Positions 39,422 to 47,877 of a stretch of 64,000 nucleotides of DNA are shown one piece after another (the stretch's first letter is position 1; each line of letters begins with the position of its first letter). The position numbers and the translations under genes were made by a program. The DNA lies in contig NZ_JAKGTH010000006.1 of assembly GCF_021568705.1 (NCBI RefSeq), positions 124,001-188,000 on the forward strand. Direction: 5' to 3'. The stretch is from Gillisia lutea. Lineage in GTDB: Bacteria; Bacteroidota; Bacteroidia; Flavobacteriales; Flavobacteriaceae. A model generated the notes under the pieces. It had not been told where the DNA came from. It saw only the letters and a program-made list of their open reading frames with translations, and made no database searches.

Positions 39422-40651
39422 TTATTCAAATTCATCTTTTAACACCTGGATTACTTCACGAATAGTTTCTTCTTCCAAGTCTGTTCTTCTAACAAGATCG
39501 TCCAAATCCTGTTCCAATATGCTTTTCGCTGTATCCAGACCAATTTTTGCAAATTCTGCAATTACCCAATCTTCAATTTCATCAGCAAATTCTGTTAACT
39601 CTACATCTTCTTCTCCACCGTCTCTAAACACGTCAATTTCATAACCCGTAAGCTGTCCAGCAAGCCTGATATTGTGACCTCCACGACCAATAGCCTTAGA
39701 AACCTCTTCAGGTTTTAGCATCACCTCGGCTCTTTTATTCTCTTCATCCAACTTGATTGACACAATCTTAGCAGGACTCAAAGCTCTTGTTATAAATAAC
39801 TGATCGTTGGTAGTATAGTTAATAACATCAATATTCTCATTGCCCAATTCACGAACAATACTGTGTATTCTTGACCCTTTCATACCCACACAAGCTCCAA
39901 CAGGATCTATTCTATCATCATAAGAATCTACCGCTACTTTTGCTTTTTCACCTGGGATACGAACTACTTTTTTAACAGTAATCAACCCGTCAAACACCTC
40001 TGGAATTTCTTGTTCAAATAATTTCTCAAGGAAAACCGGCGCCGTTCTAGACATGATAATTTGAGGCTTGCTTCCTTTAAGCTCCACACTCTCTATCACT
40101 CCTCTTACATTCTCCCCTTTACGGAAGAAATCAGAAGGAATTTGTCTATCCTTAGGAAGGATAATTTCGTTTCCTTCATCATCAAGCAAAATAATAGCTC
40201 TGTGACGAATATGATGTACTTCAGCAGCATATATTTCGCCTTCCAGATCTTTGAAATGCTTGTAAATATTAGTATTATCATGCTCATGGATTTTAGAGAT
40301 CAAATTTTGACGCAATGCCAAAATAGACCTTCTTCCTAGATCCATAAGTTTTACTTCTTCTGAAACATCTTCTCCAACCTCAAAATCAGGCTCAATTTTT
40401 CTTGCCTGCGTAAGAGATATTTCCTGATTTGGATCTTCTACCTCTCCATCAGCAACCACTACTCTATTTCTCCAGATCTCTAAATCTCCTTTATCTGGGT
40501 TAACAATAATATCAAAATTATCATCTTCCCCATACTTCTTTTTCAAAGCACTTCTAAACACATCCTCCAAGATCGCCATTAAGGTTACTCGATCTATCAA
40601 TTTATCGTCTTTAAATTCTGAAAAAGACTCAATCAAGGCGATATTCTCCAT
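39422..40651 (-). CDS. nusA: Transcription termination/antitermination protein NusA
   Basis: A 409-residue protein with an N-terminal RNA polymerase-binding domain, an S1 domain (EIYAAEVHHIRHRAIIL region), tandem KH domains (GSRIHSIVRELGNE; AIGRGGHNIRLAGQL) and a short C-terminal helix-hairpin-helix-like end, as is usual in Bacteroidota. It modulates pausing and intrinsic termination. It is 12 bp after rimP. Since the operon leader carries a terminator-shaped hairpin (41140-41160), autoregulation by NusA is plausible. Confidence 0.97.
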   Translation of the reverse strand: MENIALIESFSEFKDDKLIDRVTLMAILEDVFRSALKKKYGEDDNFDIIVNPDKGDLEIWRNRVVVADGEVEDPNQEISLTQARKIEPDFEVGEDVSEEVKLMDLGRRSILALRQNLISKIHEHDNTNIYKHFKDLEGEIYAAEVHHIRHRAIILLDDEGNEIILPKDRQIPSDFFRKGENVRGVIESVELKGSKPQIIMSRTAPVFLEKLFEQEIPEVFDGLITVKKVVRIPGEKAKVAVDSYDDRIDPVGACVGMKGSRIHSIVRELGNENIDVINYTTNDQLFITRALSPAKIVSIKLDEENKRAEVMLKPEEVSKAIGRGGHNIRLAGQLTGYEIDVFRDGGEEDVELTEFADEIEDWVIAEFAKIGLDTAKSILEQDLDDLVRRTDLEEETIREVIQVLKDEFE

Positions 40652-40663
40652 ATCAATTCGTTA

Positions 40664-41125
40664 TTAAAATGTTATCACAACTTTTGCTTGCACAATGTCC
40701 TGAAAAGCTACTCTAGCCTCTTTATTCACGGTTATTTTCCCTTTACCCACCGGTTTTGGTTCCCGTGCTTCCCAAGCTAAAAGAATTCCCTCTTCATCAA
40801 CCTCCTTCAAATTCCCTTCAAATTTATTAGAATTAGTTTGAACCTCAAGGGTTCTTCCAATATTTTTCTTGTATTGTCTGGCTAATTTTAACGGTTCCGT
40901 GGCTCCTGCTGATGTAACCTCTAAGGAAAAATCCAGTTCATCCTCATCTAAACTACCCTCAACTTTACGGCTCACCATAACACAATCGTTTACCGACACC
41001 CCGTTATCACCATCTATCACTATAAGAATGTGATTTTGATCGCTAATATTTAAGGTGATTAAAAATAAGGAATTATTCTCTTGGAAGGCCTCCTCCAGCA
41101 AATTTTCTACTCGGTCTTGCAACAT
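40664..41125 (-). CDS. rimP: Ribosome maturation factor RimP
   Basis: A 153-residue protein with the RimP layout: an N-terminal alpha/beta domain (ILIVIDGDNGVSVNDCVMVSRKVE, DFSLEVTSAGATEPL read as two motifs) and a C-terminal SH3-like barrel. It aids 30S subunit maturation. It is the first gene of the rimP-nusA-infB operon. Its start codon lies 14 nt after a stable hairpin and a run of five T, so regulation of this whole operon probably acts here. Confidence 0.95.
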   Translation of the reverse strand: MLQDRVENLLEEAFQENNSLFLITLNISDQNHILIVIDGDNGVSVNDCVMVSRKVEGSLDEDELDFSLEVTSAGATEPLKLARQYKKNIGRTLEVQTNSNKFEGNLKEVDEEGILLAWEAREPKPVGKGKITVNKEARVAFQDIVQAKVVITF

Positions 41126-41134
41126 AATGGTTAT

Positions 41135-41160
41135 AAAAAGAGGGGACTTTTCGTCCCCTC
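41135..41160 (-). promoter_or_regulatory. Terminator-like hairpin in the rimP-nusA-infB leader (possible attenuator)
   Basis: On the minus strand GAGGGGAC-GAAAA-GTCCCCTC is followed at once by TTTTTAT. The 8-bp GC-rich stem and the U-run are those of an intrinsic terminator, yet no gene ends upstream on this strand: the nearest promoter box is at 41187-41194 and the rimP ATG at 41125. It therefore lies inside the operon's own leader. Confidence 0.65.
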
Positions 41161-41186
41161 GCTGTATTTTTTTCGTTTCAACGCTG

Positions 41187-41194
41187 CAAAGATA
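41187..41194 (-). promoter_or_regulatory. Putative promoter -7 box for rimP-nusA-infB
   Basis: TATCTTTG on the minus strand matches TAnnTTTG, with TTTC rather than TTTG at the -33 position 19 bp away. The predicted start near 41180 would give a ~55-nt leader containing the hairpin. Confidence 0.5.
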
Positions 41195-41279
41195 ATAAAA
41201 TTTTCGCAGAATAGAAACCTGCAGTCAAATGAAATATTATTTGTAATTTTAATAAAACAATCATTTTTAAGGTCTTATC

Positions 41280-42110
41280 ATGAAACGAATTCTACTTCCA
41301 ACCGATTTTTCTGAGCAAGCAGAAAATGCCTTAAAGGTGGCTGCTCAATTAGCGAAACGCTATGACAGTGAAATCTTCTTACTTCATATGCTAGAACTAC
41401 CCTTACAGCTTATCGACCCTGTTAGTGGAAGTGGTACTCACAATCTTCCGGAAGCACTTTTCTTTATGAAATTGGCAAAAAAGCATTTTTCAGAAGTATT
41501 GGCGCAGCCTTATCTTAAAGATATAAAAGTCCACGAAATTGTAGAATTCCATCAAGCTTTCAACGGTATAATGGAAATAAGCCAAAAGCACAATTGCGAC
41601 ATCATAATAATGGGGTCTCATGGTTCCAGCGGTTTTAAAGAAATGTTCATCGGGTCTAATACAGAAAAGGTTGTTCGGCATTCCAATATTCCAGTGTTGG
41701 TAATTAAAAATGAGCACTCCGTTTTTAATATTGACACCTTTATTTTCGCTACCGATTGTAATTTAGAGAACAAACACACGTTGAGTCAGGCAATTAGATT
41801 TGCCAATAAGATAGACGCTAAGCTTCATATAGTTTATATAAACACCCCTAATAATTTCCTAACTAGTGTTGACGCACAAAAATTTTTAGAAGATTTTGCA
41901 GAGGGAGAGGACTCAAGGAATATTTCTTTACACGTGTATAACGACAATAGCGTGGAAAAAGGAATTCTAAACTTTGCCAGTGAAATGGATGCCGACCTTA
42001 TAGGAATTAGTACTCATGGCCGAAAAGGCCTGGCGCATTTTTTTAATGGAAGCATAAGTGAAGACTTGGTAAATCACGCCAAAAGGCCAGTAGTGACATT
42101 CAAGATCTAA
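41280..42110 (+). CDS. Universal stress protein, two tandem UspA domains
   Basis: A 276-residue protein with two UspA folds (about 1-140 and 150-276). Domain 1 begins KRILLPTDFSEQAENAL and ends with the ATP-binding pattern GSHGSSGFKEMFIGSNTEKV; domain 2 ends GISTHGRKGLAHFFNGSISE. Such proteins bind nucleotides and are induced by starvation or low oxygen. The upstream region has TAATTTTA (41244-41251), the same variant -7 sequence seen before the small membrane gene at 49660. It is convergent with the next gene, with the stop codons overlapping by 4 bp. Confidence 0.93.
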   Translation: MKRILLPTDFSEQAENALKVAAQLAKRYDSEIFLLHMLELPLQLIDPVSGSGTHNLPEALFFMKLAKKHFSEVLAQPYLKDIKVHEIVEFHQAFNGIMEISQKHNCDIIIMGSHGSSGFKEMFIGSNTEKVVRHSNIPVLVIKNEHSVFNIDTFIFATDCNLENKHTLSQAIRFANKIDAKLHIVYINTPNNFLTSVDAQKFLEDFAEGEDSRNISLHVYNDNSVEKGILNFASEMDADLIGISTHGRKGLAHFFNGSISEDLVNHAKRPVVTFKI

Positions 42111-43618
42111 AGAAAAGTCTTCAAAGCCCCATTTTTAACAAATGACCATAAATAATTCCAGAAGGATTTGGTTCTATCACGCTGCACACCTATATCTTCA
42201 TGTGTTAGCTTTTTGTTATTCGCATCGTTTTTGATAATAAGGTTTGCAAGACCGGTTAACAGTTTATTCTTTCCTGTTCCATCTTTCTTAAGCACTTCTA
42301 CCTTAAAGTCTTTATACTGTAGTTTCATATCCCCTTTTCCCGAATATTTATTTCCATAAAAATTATAGAACAGTGATTCTATTTCCCCTGAAGCTTTCAC
42401 ATTCATTCCCGGAGTTAAAAAAGAATTCATAGACTTCGCCGAAATTCCCGCTAAACTCCCGGAAACCTTAAAATCATCCTCGAGATTTCTTATATCGAAT
42501 TGCCAGTCTAAAGTTAATCGTGAAGTTTTCATAAAATAAGCCTCGGCATGAATTTTAGTAATTGGAAAATTCGATTTCCGCATATCAACATTGGCTATAT
42601 TGGATATCTTAACATTCAAATCGCTAAAACTCACCACCCCGGGAGGCCTGGATTCATGAATTTTCTCTTCATAAATAATTTTAGAACTAATAATCTTCAG
42701 GGTATCAAACTTTAGTTTAGCTCTAACAGTTCGCAGCATTTCACTATAAAGAGGCTTGATTCGAAGATCATCTGGTAGAAGCTTATTTCTGTATATCTTG
42801 AAATCTGCTTTATTTATTTGGGTAAGAGAAGAATTTAATCGCAAGCTATCATCTTCAAACCCTATTGAAAAGTCTTTCACATCTAGCCTAGGAATCTCAA
42901 GATCGAACCTGTCTTTTTCAATAGTAATTTTTTTGCTGAATTCGGCTTTATCATATTTTGATTTGATCCTTAAGTTCTGAAGCTCCAAATGATCGTTCAT
43001 TGAGATTTTATCTACCGTCAAATTATGTTCCGCATTTAGCGCATAAAACAGAGAATCAATTTCCAGATTTATATTTTCATATACTATTGGAAGATCATTA
43101 TTTAAAGTTTCTGAATTTAAACGAACCCCGGTTAATTCTATTTTTTTTAGAACCGCCAATAAGGTTGCTGGAGATAACTTATTATCCTTAAACTCCAACT
43201 GCCCGTTATTTATATGAAAGGAATTCACAAAAACACCCTTTTTAAGATGCCATTTTTTACCTGTAGCCGCATTTGTTAAGGAGTCTTTCTTTAAAAAAAC
43301 GAATTCCGGCCTTTGGAGGCTTATTTCGCTTATTTCAATTTTATCATGAAAAACATATTGATAGAAATTAAAGCCCTCAACTTTTAAAGCAGCAGCCTTA
43401 ACAGAAATATTATCGCCCGAGTAGAATATGTTTTTTATTTCCGACTTATTCTTGAATACACTCACTGTAATATCCTGATACTCCACGTCAGAATTAGTGA
43501 ATTCTTCCTTAATTGCAATTTGAATTTTTTGTTTTAAATAAATGTTCAGCAAATAAATGCCAAAAACCACTCCTACAATTGCAGCTATAGCGATAACTAA
43601 CTTATAATTTTTCTTCAA
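42107..43618 (-). CDS. Membrane-anchored AsmA/DUF748-like protein
   Basis: A 503-residue protein with one N-terminal membrane helix (about 7-28) and a long periplasmic region of repeated amphipathic strands (VKAAALKVEGFNFYQYVF, KISNIANVDMRKS, LTLDWQFDIRN), ending ...NYLWSFVKNGALKTFL. This layout suits AsmA-like/bridge-type proteins thought to act in lipid transport or envelope assembly, but the similarity is general and I do not recognise a specific family. It is monocistronic and overlaps the universal stress gene by 4 bp tail to tail. Confidence 0.65.
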   Translation of the reverse strand: MKKNYKLVIAIAAIVGVVFGIYLLNIYLKQKIQIAIKEEFTNSDVEYQDITVSVFKNKSEIKNIFYSGDNISVKAAALKVEGFNFYQYVFHDKIEISEISLQRPEFVFLKKDSLTNAATGKKWHLKKGVFVNSFHINNGQLEFKDNKLSPATLLAVLKKIELTGVRLNSETLNNDLPIVYENINLEIDSLFYALNAEHNLTVDKISMNDHLELQNLRIKSKYDKAEFSKKITIEKDRFDLEIPRLDVKDFSIGFEDDSLRLNSSLTQINKADFKIYRNKLLPDDLRIKPLYSEMLRTVRAKLKFDTLKIISSKIIYEEKIHESRPPGVVSFSDLNVKISNIANVDMRKSNFPITKIHAEAYFMKTSRLTLDWQFDIRNLEDDFKVSGSLAGISAKSMNSFLTPGMNVKASGEIESLFYNFYGNKYSGKGDMKLQYKDFKVEVLKKDGTGKNKLLTGLANLIIKNDANNKKLTHEDIGVQRDRTKSFWNYLWSFVKNGALKTFL

Positions 43619-43772
43619 ATCGAAAGGATTTAGGGCACAATTTACAACTCTGCAGGTCAGCCAAAATAAGCTTTAGAAACATTTAACTTAATATCATTAA
43701 CTGTTTGAAAATAGCCACGTTAAATTTAAGTCAAATTGTAAGTGACAACTATTTATTTCGACAATTACTGTA

Positions 43773-43780
43773 TATATTTG
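43773..43780 (+). promoter_or_regulatory. Putative promoter -7 box for the 74-residue membrane protein
   Basis: TATATTTG matches TAnnTTTG and lies 22 bp before the ATG at 43802. A GTG further upstream (43742) would precede this box, which supports the ATG start. No clear -33 element. Confidence 0.4.
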
Positions 43781-43801
43781 GTGCAGTTAGTAAGAAATAA
43801 A

Positions 43802-44026
43802 ATGATTTTAAAATTAGGTATTAAAATAGTGATTTTGGGCATAGAGCTATTTCTAGCTTTCTATAGCTTTATTTTAACCGATAGTTTATTGGTTAAGTTT
43901 CTATTTTTTGCTTTTTCCGCAATGATAATTGCCTTTGCTGTTACAAAAGTGACCAATAAGATATTACCATCAGACAAGGATTATATTTCCCCGGAAAACG
44001 AAAGAGAAGAAGTTTCAATAAAATAA
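43802..44026 (+). CDS. Small two-helix membrane protein
   Basis: From the ATG at 43802 the protein has 74 residues: two membrane helices (about 3-23 and 30-50) and a short charged C-terminal tail (DKDYISPENEREEVSIK). The reading frame can be extended to a GTG at 43742, but a promoter-like box lies between the two, so the ATG is preferred. A strong terminator follows. No family recognised. Confidence 0.6.
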   Translation: MILKLGIKIVILGIELFLAFYSFILTDSLLVKFLFFAFSAMIIAFAVTKVTNKILPSDKDYISPENEREEVSIK

Positions 44027-44082
44027 TTGATAGTTGAAAATGACGAAATAAGACTTACCTGAAACGATCAACTACAATTGAG

Positions 44083-44116
44083 AAATCCGATGAATTAAGT
44101 TCATCGGATTTTTTTT
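44083..44116 (+). terminator. Terminator after the 74-residue membrane protein
   Basis: The 12-bp stem AAATCCGATGAA/TTCATCGGATTT with a 5-nt loop is followed by a run of T. It lies 57 bp past the stop and only 12 bp before the next start codon. Confidence 0.85.
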
Positions 44117-44127
44117 AAAACATACAC

Positions 44128-44757
44128 ATGAAAATAATTATTATCTCCGACACCCATAATAAACACCGGGAGCTTGATATTCCTGAAGGAGATATTTTAA
44201 TTCACGCAGGCGATTGCACCCTCGCTGGATCCAAACAGGAAACCACGCAGTTTTTAAATTGGTTTTCTAAGCAACCACACCCTCACAAGATACTGATAGC
44301 CGGAAATCATGATTTCTATCTCGAGAAATATGAAAATAACCCCGAAGATATTATTCCGGGAAATATCCATTATTTAAGGGATAGCGGCGTCTCAATTAAC
44401 AAGATCAATTTTTGGGGATCCCCGTATACACCAGGTAACGGAAACTGGGCGTTTAATAAAAGTAGAGGAAATATAATTTCAGCTCATTGGCAAAAAATCC
44501 CAGAAAATACACATTACCTTATAACTCACAGCCCTCCATTTGGCATTATGGACGAGTTGGATAACAAAAGGCATATTGGATGCCAGCAGCTTATAAAGCG
44601 CATAAAACAATTAGAAATACCCAACCATATTTTTGGGCATGTGCATAATGATTATGGTATAGTAAGAACAAAACAAACCTTATTCGCCAACGCCTCTTCT
44701 CTTGATGAGCGTTATCGCCCTCTAAACGCTCCTTTAGAGCTGAAAAACAGCCATTAA
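44128..44757 (+). CDS. Calcineurin-like metallophosphoesterase
   Basis: A 209-residue cytosolic protein with the full set of metal-binding blocks: DTHNKH (motif I), GDCTLAG (motif II), AGNHDFYLE (motif III), THSPP and FGHVHNDYG (motifs IV-V). The family resembles small metallophosphoesterases of the MPPED/239AB type. The substrate is unknown. It starts just after a strong terminator, so it must have its own promoter or rely on readthrough. Confidence 0.9.
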   Translation: MKIIIISDTHNKHRELDIPEGDILIHAGDCTLAGSKQETTQFLNWFSKQPHPHKILIAGNHDFYLEKYENNPEDIIPGNIHYLRDSGVSINKINFWGSPYTPGNGNWAFNKSRGNIISAHWQKIPENTHYLITHSPPFGIMDELDNKRHIGCQQLIKRIKQLEIPNHIFGHVHNDYGIVRTKQTLFANASSLDERYRPLNAPLELKNSH

Positions 44758-44840
44758 AAGCACAATTCAATCCCCAGTGAAACCGCGTTAATACTTTCCT
44801 AATATATTAATTATTAAGCTTTTATTAACATTAAGAGCGT

Positions 44841-44848
44841 TATATTTG
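44841..44848 (+). promoter_or_regulatory. Putative promoter -7 box for the 109-residue protein
   Basis: TATATTTG matches TAnnTTTG, 42 bp before the ATG at 44891. The -33 element is not clear. Confidence 0.4.
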
Positions 44849-44890
44849 CAGCCTACCAGAAAATAAAAACTTAATTAAATTGCAGGCATT

Positions 44891-45220
44891 ATGAGAAATT
44901 TCAATCCGCATTTAGTAATAGATGAAGTAAAGAATTTGATTTCTTATAGTATATCAAATCCGGAAGTAGACAAACTTAAATTTGAACAATTGCACATTGC
45001 CATTGTAAAGAAGTATTTTAACGCAAAGAATATTCATATCAATTATATTGATCAAACAATAGACCTGAAACTTCCTGTTTCAAATGATCAATATAATAGC
45101 ATAAATTTTGAATGTCTTAACCTAAGTCAATTTTTACAGTCCTGTTTAAAATCAGATGATGAAAGCATTCATTTTTATCAGAACTTACTTAACAGATATG
45201 ATATTGTAACTGCTGCATAA
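44891..45220 (+). CDS. Hypothetical cytosolic protein, 109 residues
   Basis: A small protein without a signal or membrane segment. It looks like mixed alpha/beta: two N-terminal helices (PHLVIDEVKNLISYSI, VDKLKFEQLHIAIVKKYF), a strand pair (IHINYIDQTIDLKLPV) and C-terminal helices (LSQFLQSCLKSDDES). I do not recognise a family. A -7 box upstream and a strong terminator downstream mark it as a single-gene unit. Confidence 0.65.
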   Translation: MRNFNPHLVIDEVKNLISYSISNPEVDKLKFEQLHIAIVKKYFNAKNIHINYIDQTIDLKLPVSNDQYNSINFECLNLSQFLQSCLKSDDESIHFYQNLLNRYDIVTAA

Positions 45221-45242
45221 AACATATTAAAAACATAAAAAG

Positions 45243-45274
45243 CACCCATCCCAGCAGGATGGGTGTTTTTTTTT
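45243..45274 (+). terminator. Terminator after the 109-residue protein
   Basis: The stem CACCCATCC/GGATGGGTG with loop CAGCA is followed by nine T. It lies 22 bp past the stop. Confidence 0.9.
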
Positions 45275-45293
45275 GCTTTCATTTCACAAAACC

Positions 45294-45305
45294 TGACTAC
45301 CGTCA
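45294..45305. promoter_or_regulatory. Anaerobox-like palindrome upstream of the YceI/porin genes
   Basis: TGACTACCGTCA, a perfect TGAC-N4-GTCA palindrome in the context ACC-site-TAC. Its centre lies about 43 bp before the transcription start predicted from CAATTTTG (45329-45336), the position of class II activators such as Fnr and Crp. The site before 49660 has the same spacing. Confidence 0.5.
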
Positions 45306-45328
45306 TACTATTTCTTCGCTTGCTGGTG

Positions 45329-45336
45329 CAATTTTG
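45329..45336 (+). promoter_or_regulatory. Putative activator-dependent -7 box before the YceI gene
   Basis: CAATTTTG differs from TAnnTTTG at the first base and lacks a -33 TTTG at normal spacing; the palindrome at 45294-45305 lies upstream instead. The start codon is 24 bp downstream. Confidence 0.35.
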
Positions 45337-45359
45337 TTTGGAATTAAATAACCAACATT

Positions 45360-45947
45360 ATGAAAACCACTAAATATCTGCTACTGTTATTTACTAGTTT
45401 ACTAACGCTAGTTTCTGTTCAGCAAGCTCACGCACAATCCTTCAACTTAAGTAATTCCGATTCTAACATGGAAATAGAAGGAACCTCTAATTTGCACGAC
45501 TGGGAGATCAAAGCAAATGATTTTCAAGGAAAATTAGCTGTAGAAATGGCCGAAGGTAAAATTATTAAGATCAATCAACTGGATTTTAAAGTTACTGCTG
45601 AAAGTCTAAAGAGTGGAAAGTCGGGAATGGACAAAAACACTTATAAAGCTTTAGACACCGACCATTATAAAAATATTGTTTTCACTTTAGAACGAGTGAA
45701 TAAAATCGATTTTTCATCTACTGATAAGTGCAAAATTTCCTGCAGCGGTTTTTTAACCATTACAAACACCAAACAACCTGTAGACCTCATCTTAGACGCT
45801 ACAATTAAAGGCGAAAAGATAGTACTATCGGGCAACAAATCATTAAAAATGTCAAATTTCAAAATAGATCCTCCTACTGCTCTATTTGGAACCATCACCA
45901 CTGGTGATTTAATAAATGTAAAATTCAAAACTGTTTTCACTAAATAA
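45360..45947 (+). CDS. YceI family periplasmic protein
   Basis: A 195-residue protein with a signal peptide (about 1-25, ending AHA-Q) and a YceI lipocalin-like barrel (LSNSDSNMEIEGTSNLHDWE, KINQLDFKVTAESLKSGKSGMDKNTYKAL read as separate blocks, ending GDLINVKFKTVFTK). YceI proteins bind isoprenoid or other lipids in the periplasm. It is followed after 23 bp by the porin-like gene, and a second YceI-type gene comes after that. An anaerobox-like site lies upstream. Confidence 0.92.
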   Translation: MKTTKYLLLLFTSLLTLVSVQQAHAQSFNLSNSDSNMEIEGTSNLHDWEIKANDFQGKLAVEMAEGKIIKINQLDFKVTAESLKSGKSGMDKNTYKALDTDHYKNIVFTLERVNKIDFSSTDKCKISCSGFLTITNTKQPVDLILDATIKGEKIVLSGNKSLKMSNFKIDPPTALFGTITTGDLINVKFKTVFTK

Positions 45948-45970
45948 CCTAACCATTAAACTCTATTAAA

Positions 45971-47236
45971 ATGAAAAACTTTATCAAATATTTCAGCATC
46001 GTGTTTTTTGCAATCTTAGGGCTGCAACTTCAAGCACAAAACAACAGAGACCTTGACAATTACAGACAACCGGACCAACGCGGTATAAATGTTTTTGAAG
46101 CCCCTAAAGACACCACTTCCACTTTTGACGGTGTAAAAGTTAGAGTAGGTGGTTCTTCAACCATTCAATTTCAGGCTTTAGATCATGAGAATTCCGGAGC
46201 TGTTCCACTAAAAGAGATTGGAAGTAACTTTAACCTTGCAACAGCCAACCTAGATTTGGATGTAGCGCTTTACTCTGGTGTAAGAATGCATCTTAGAACA
46301 TATCTTTCTTCACGCCACCATCCAGAACCTTATGTAAAGGGAGGGTATCTTCAAATTGATAAACTTGATTTTATAAATGAAGGCTTTATGGAGGATGTTA
46401 TGGATTATGTTACTGTTAAAATAGGACATATGGAAAATAACTACGGTGATGGACATTTTAGAAGAACCGATAATGCACAATCACTTCATAATCCCTTCGT
46501 AGGAAATTACATTATGGATGCATTTACTACAGAAGTTGGTGCAGAGGTTTATTTCCAAAAAAATGGTTTTTTAAGTATGGTGGGAATAACCAATGGAAAA
46601 CTTAATCAGGCGGTAGACAATCCAAGTTCTTCAGGAGCATCATTATTAGCTAAATTAGGATATGACGATTATGTAACTGAGGATCTTAGACTTCGACTTA
46701 CCGGTTCTATCTATCACACTAAAAATGTAAGAAGCTCTTACTTATACACCGCAGACCGTGCAGGTTCTAGATATTACTTAGTATTAGAAAACGAAGAAGC
46801 TTCTGCTTCCGGTAATTTTAGATCTGGTAGATGGAATCCTAATCTTAGAAATGAAATAACCGCCATCATGATCAACCCATTCCTTAAATATAAAGGTTTA
46901 GAGTTCTTCGGAATCTATGAAAGAGCTAAAGGTAGAGCCAACAGCGAAACAAGCGAAAGAACTTACAACCAATATTCTGGTGAGCTTATCTATAGATTTG
47001 GAAGAGATGAAAACCTTTATATAGGTGGTCGTTATAATATAGTTGAAGGTGAAGAAATGGGTGGAAATGACATTGACATTACACGTTTCCAATTAGGAGC
47101 AGGATGGTTTTTAACAAAAAACATCTTAGCAAAATTAGAATATGTAAACCAAGAATACAATGGATTTAACCCTGATGATATCTATCACGAAGGAAAATTC
47201 AATGGTTTGATGGTGGAAGCTGCCATTAGCTTTTAA
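45971..47236 (+). CDS. Porin-like outer-membrane beta-barrel protein
   Basis: A 421-residue protein with a signal peptide (about 1-22, ending QAQ). It has the alternating strand pattern of a 16-18-strand barrel (VKVRVGGSSTIQFQAL, ANLDLDVALYSGVRMHLRTYL, TVKIGHMENNYGDGHFR) and ends in the C-terminal strand GLMVEAAISF with the terminal Phe typical of outer-membrane proteins. It resembles phosphate/alginate-selective porins in general form. The substrate is unknown. It is cotranscribed with the YceI gene, with a terminator after it. Confidence 0.8.
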   Translation: MKNFIKYFSIVFFAILGLQLQAQNNRDLDNYRQPDQRGINVFEAPKDTTSTFDGVKVRVGGSSTIQFQALDHENSGAVPLKEIGSNFNLATANLDLDVALYSGVRMHLRTYLSSRHHPEPYVKGGYLQIDKLDFINEGFMEDVMDYVTVKIGHMENNYGDGHFRRTDNAQSLHNPFVGNYIMDAFTTEVGAEVYFQKNGFLSMVGITNGKLNQAVDNPSSSGASLLAKLGYDDYVTEDLRLRLTGSIYHTKNVRSSYLYTADRAGSRYYLVLENEEASASGNFRSGRWNPNLRNEITAIMINPFLKYKGLEFFGIYERAKGRANSETSERTYNQYSGELIYRFGRDENLYIGGRYNIVEGEEMGGNDIDITRFQLGAGWFLTKNILAKLEYVNQEYNGFNPDDIYHEGKFNGLMVEAAISF

Positions 47237-47255
47237 TCATAGTTTTGAGTTAGCC

Positions 47256-47284
47256 AAACTGGGGGATTCTTTCCCCCAGTTTTA
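47256..47284 (+). terminator. Terminator or stem after the porin-like gene
   Basis: The stem AAACTGGGGG/CCCCCAGTTT with a 7-nt loop ends in TTTTAAATTT. It lies 20 bp past the porin stop and 12 bp before the next gene, so it may allow partial readthrough. Confidence 0.75.
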
Positions 47285-47295
47285 AATTTAAGAAC

Positions 47296-47871
47296 ATGAA
47301 ACGCTTTTTGATACTATTCGCCTTCTTCACCTATACCGTATTCTTGCAAGCTCAAAGTAGCTATCATCAGGAATCGGTAAAGATCTTACCAGTAAGCAAA
47401 CTCACTATTTCCGGAGATACCAATATCAACACATTTCTATGCGATTTTAATACGGCGCTCTTAAAACAATCTCAAAATATCAATTATAAAAGTGATGAAT
47501 CCCGTATCAGTTTCAAAAACGCCATTCTCACCCTCAACAATAAAGGGTTTGATTGTGGCAACAAAGGAATAAATAAGGATTTTCAGTTATTATTACAATC
47601 GGAAGAACATCCCGAGATCAGGTTGGAACTGAAAGAAATTAGGTTTACTGGGGAAAGCTTAGCTAATGCAGAAGTCATAATTTCTATTGCCGGGGAACAG
47701 AAGAACTACAAAGTACCTATAGAAATAGAAACCTCTCCTACTGCTCATTATCAAGGAGTGCTTCATTTAAACATCCGCGATTTTGAACTAAAGCCTCCAA
47801 AAAAACTATTTGGATTAATTGTCCTGAAAGAAGAAATAGAAATAAAATTCAACCTAAGGGTTCAAAAATAA
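47296..47871 (+). CDS. YceI-like exported protein
   Basis: A 191-residue protein with a signal peptide (about 1-19, ending LQA-Q). Its layout follows YceI (KLTISGDTNINTFLCDFN, the substrate-side GVLHLNIRDFELKPPKKLFGLI, ending EIEIKFNLRVQK), but the similarity is weaker than in the gene at 45360. It has a cysteine pair (C49, C95 approx.) that could form a disulfide. It lies 6 bp before the acetyl-CoA hydrolase gene, with which it is cotranscribed. Confidence 0.78.
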   Translation: MKRFLILFAFFTYTVFLQAQSSYHQESVKILPVSKLTISGDTNINTFLCDFNTALLKQSQNINYKSDESRISFKNAILTLNNKGFDCGNKGINKDFQLLLQSEEHPEIRLELKEIRFTGESLANAEVIISIAGEQKNYKVPIEIETSPTAHYQGVLHLNIRDFELKPPKKLFGLIVLKEEIEIKFNLRVQK

Positions 47872-47877
47872 TACTCA

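Noticed and set aside
41214-41227. Possible fourth anaerobox before the universal stress protein
   Set aside because: Only the right half (GTCA) is present; the left half does not match and the distance to the -7 box is 7 bp too short.
43742-43801. GTG start extending the small membrane protein by 20 residues
   Set aside because: A consensus -7 box lies between this GTG and the ATG at 43802, and the extension has no conserved look.
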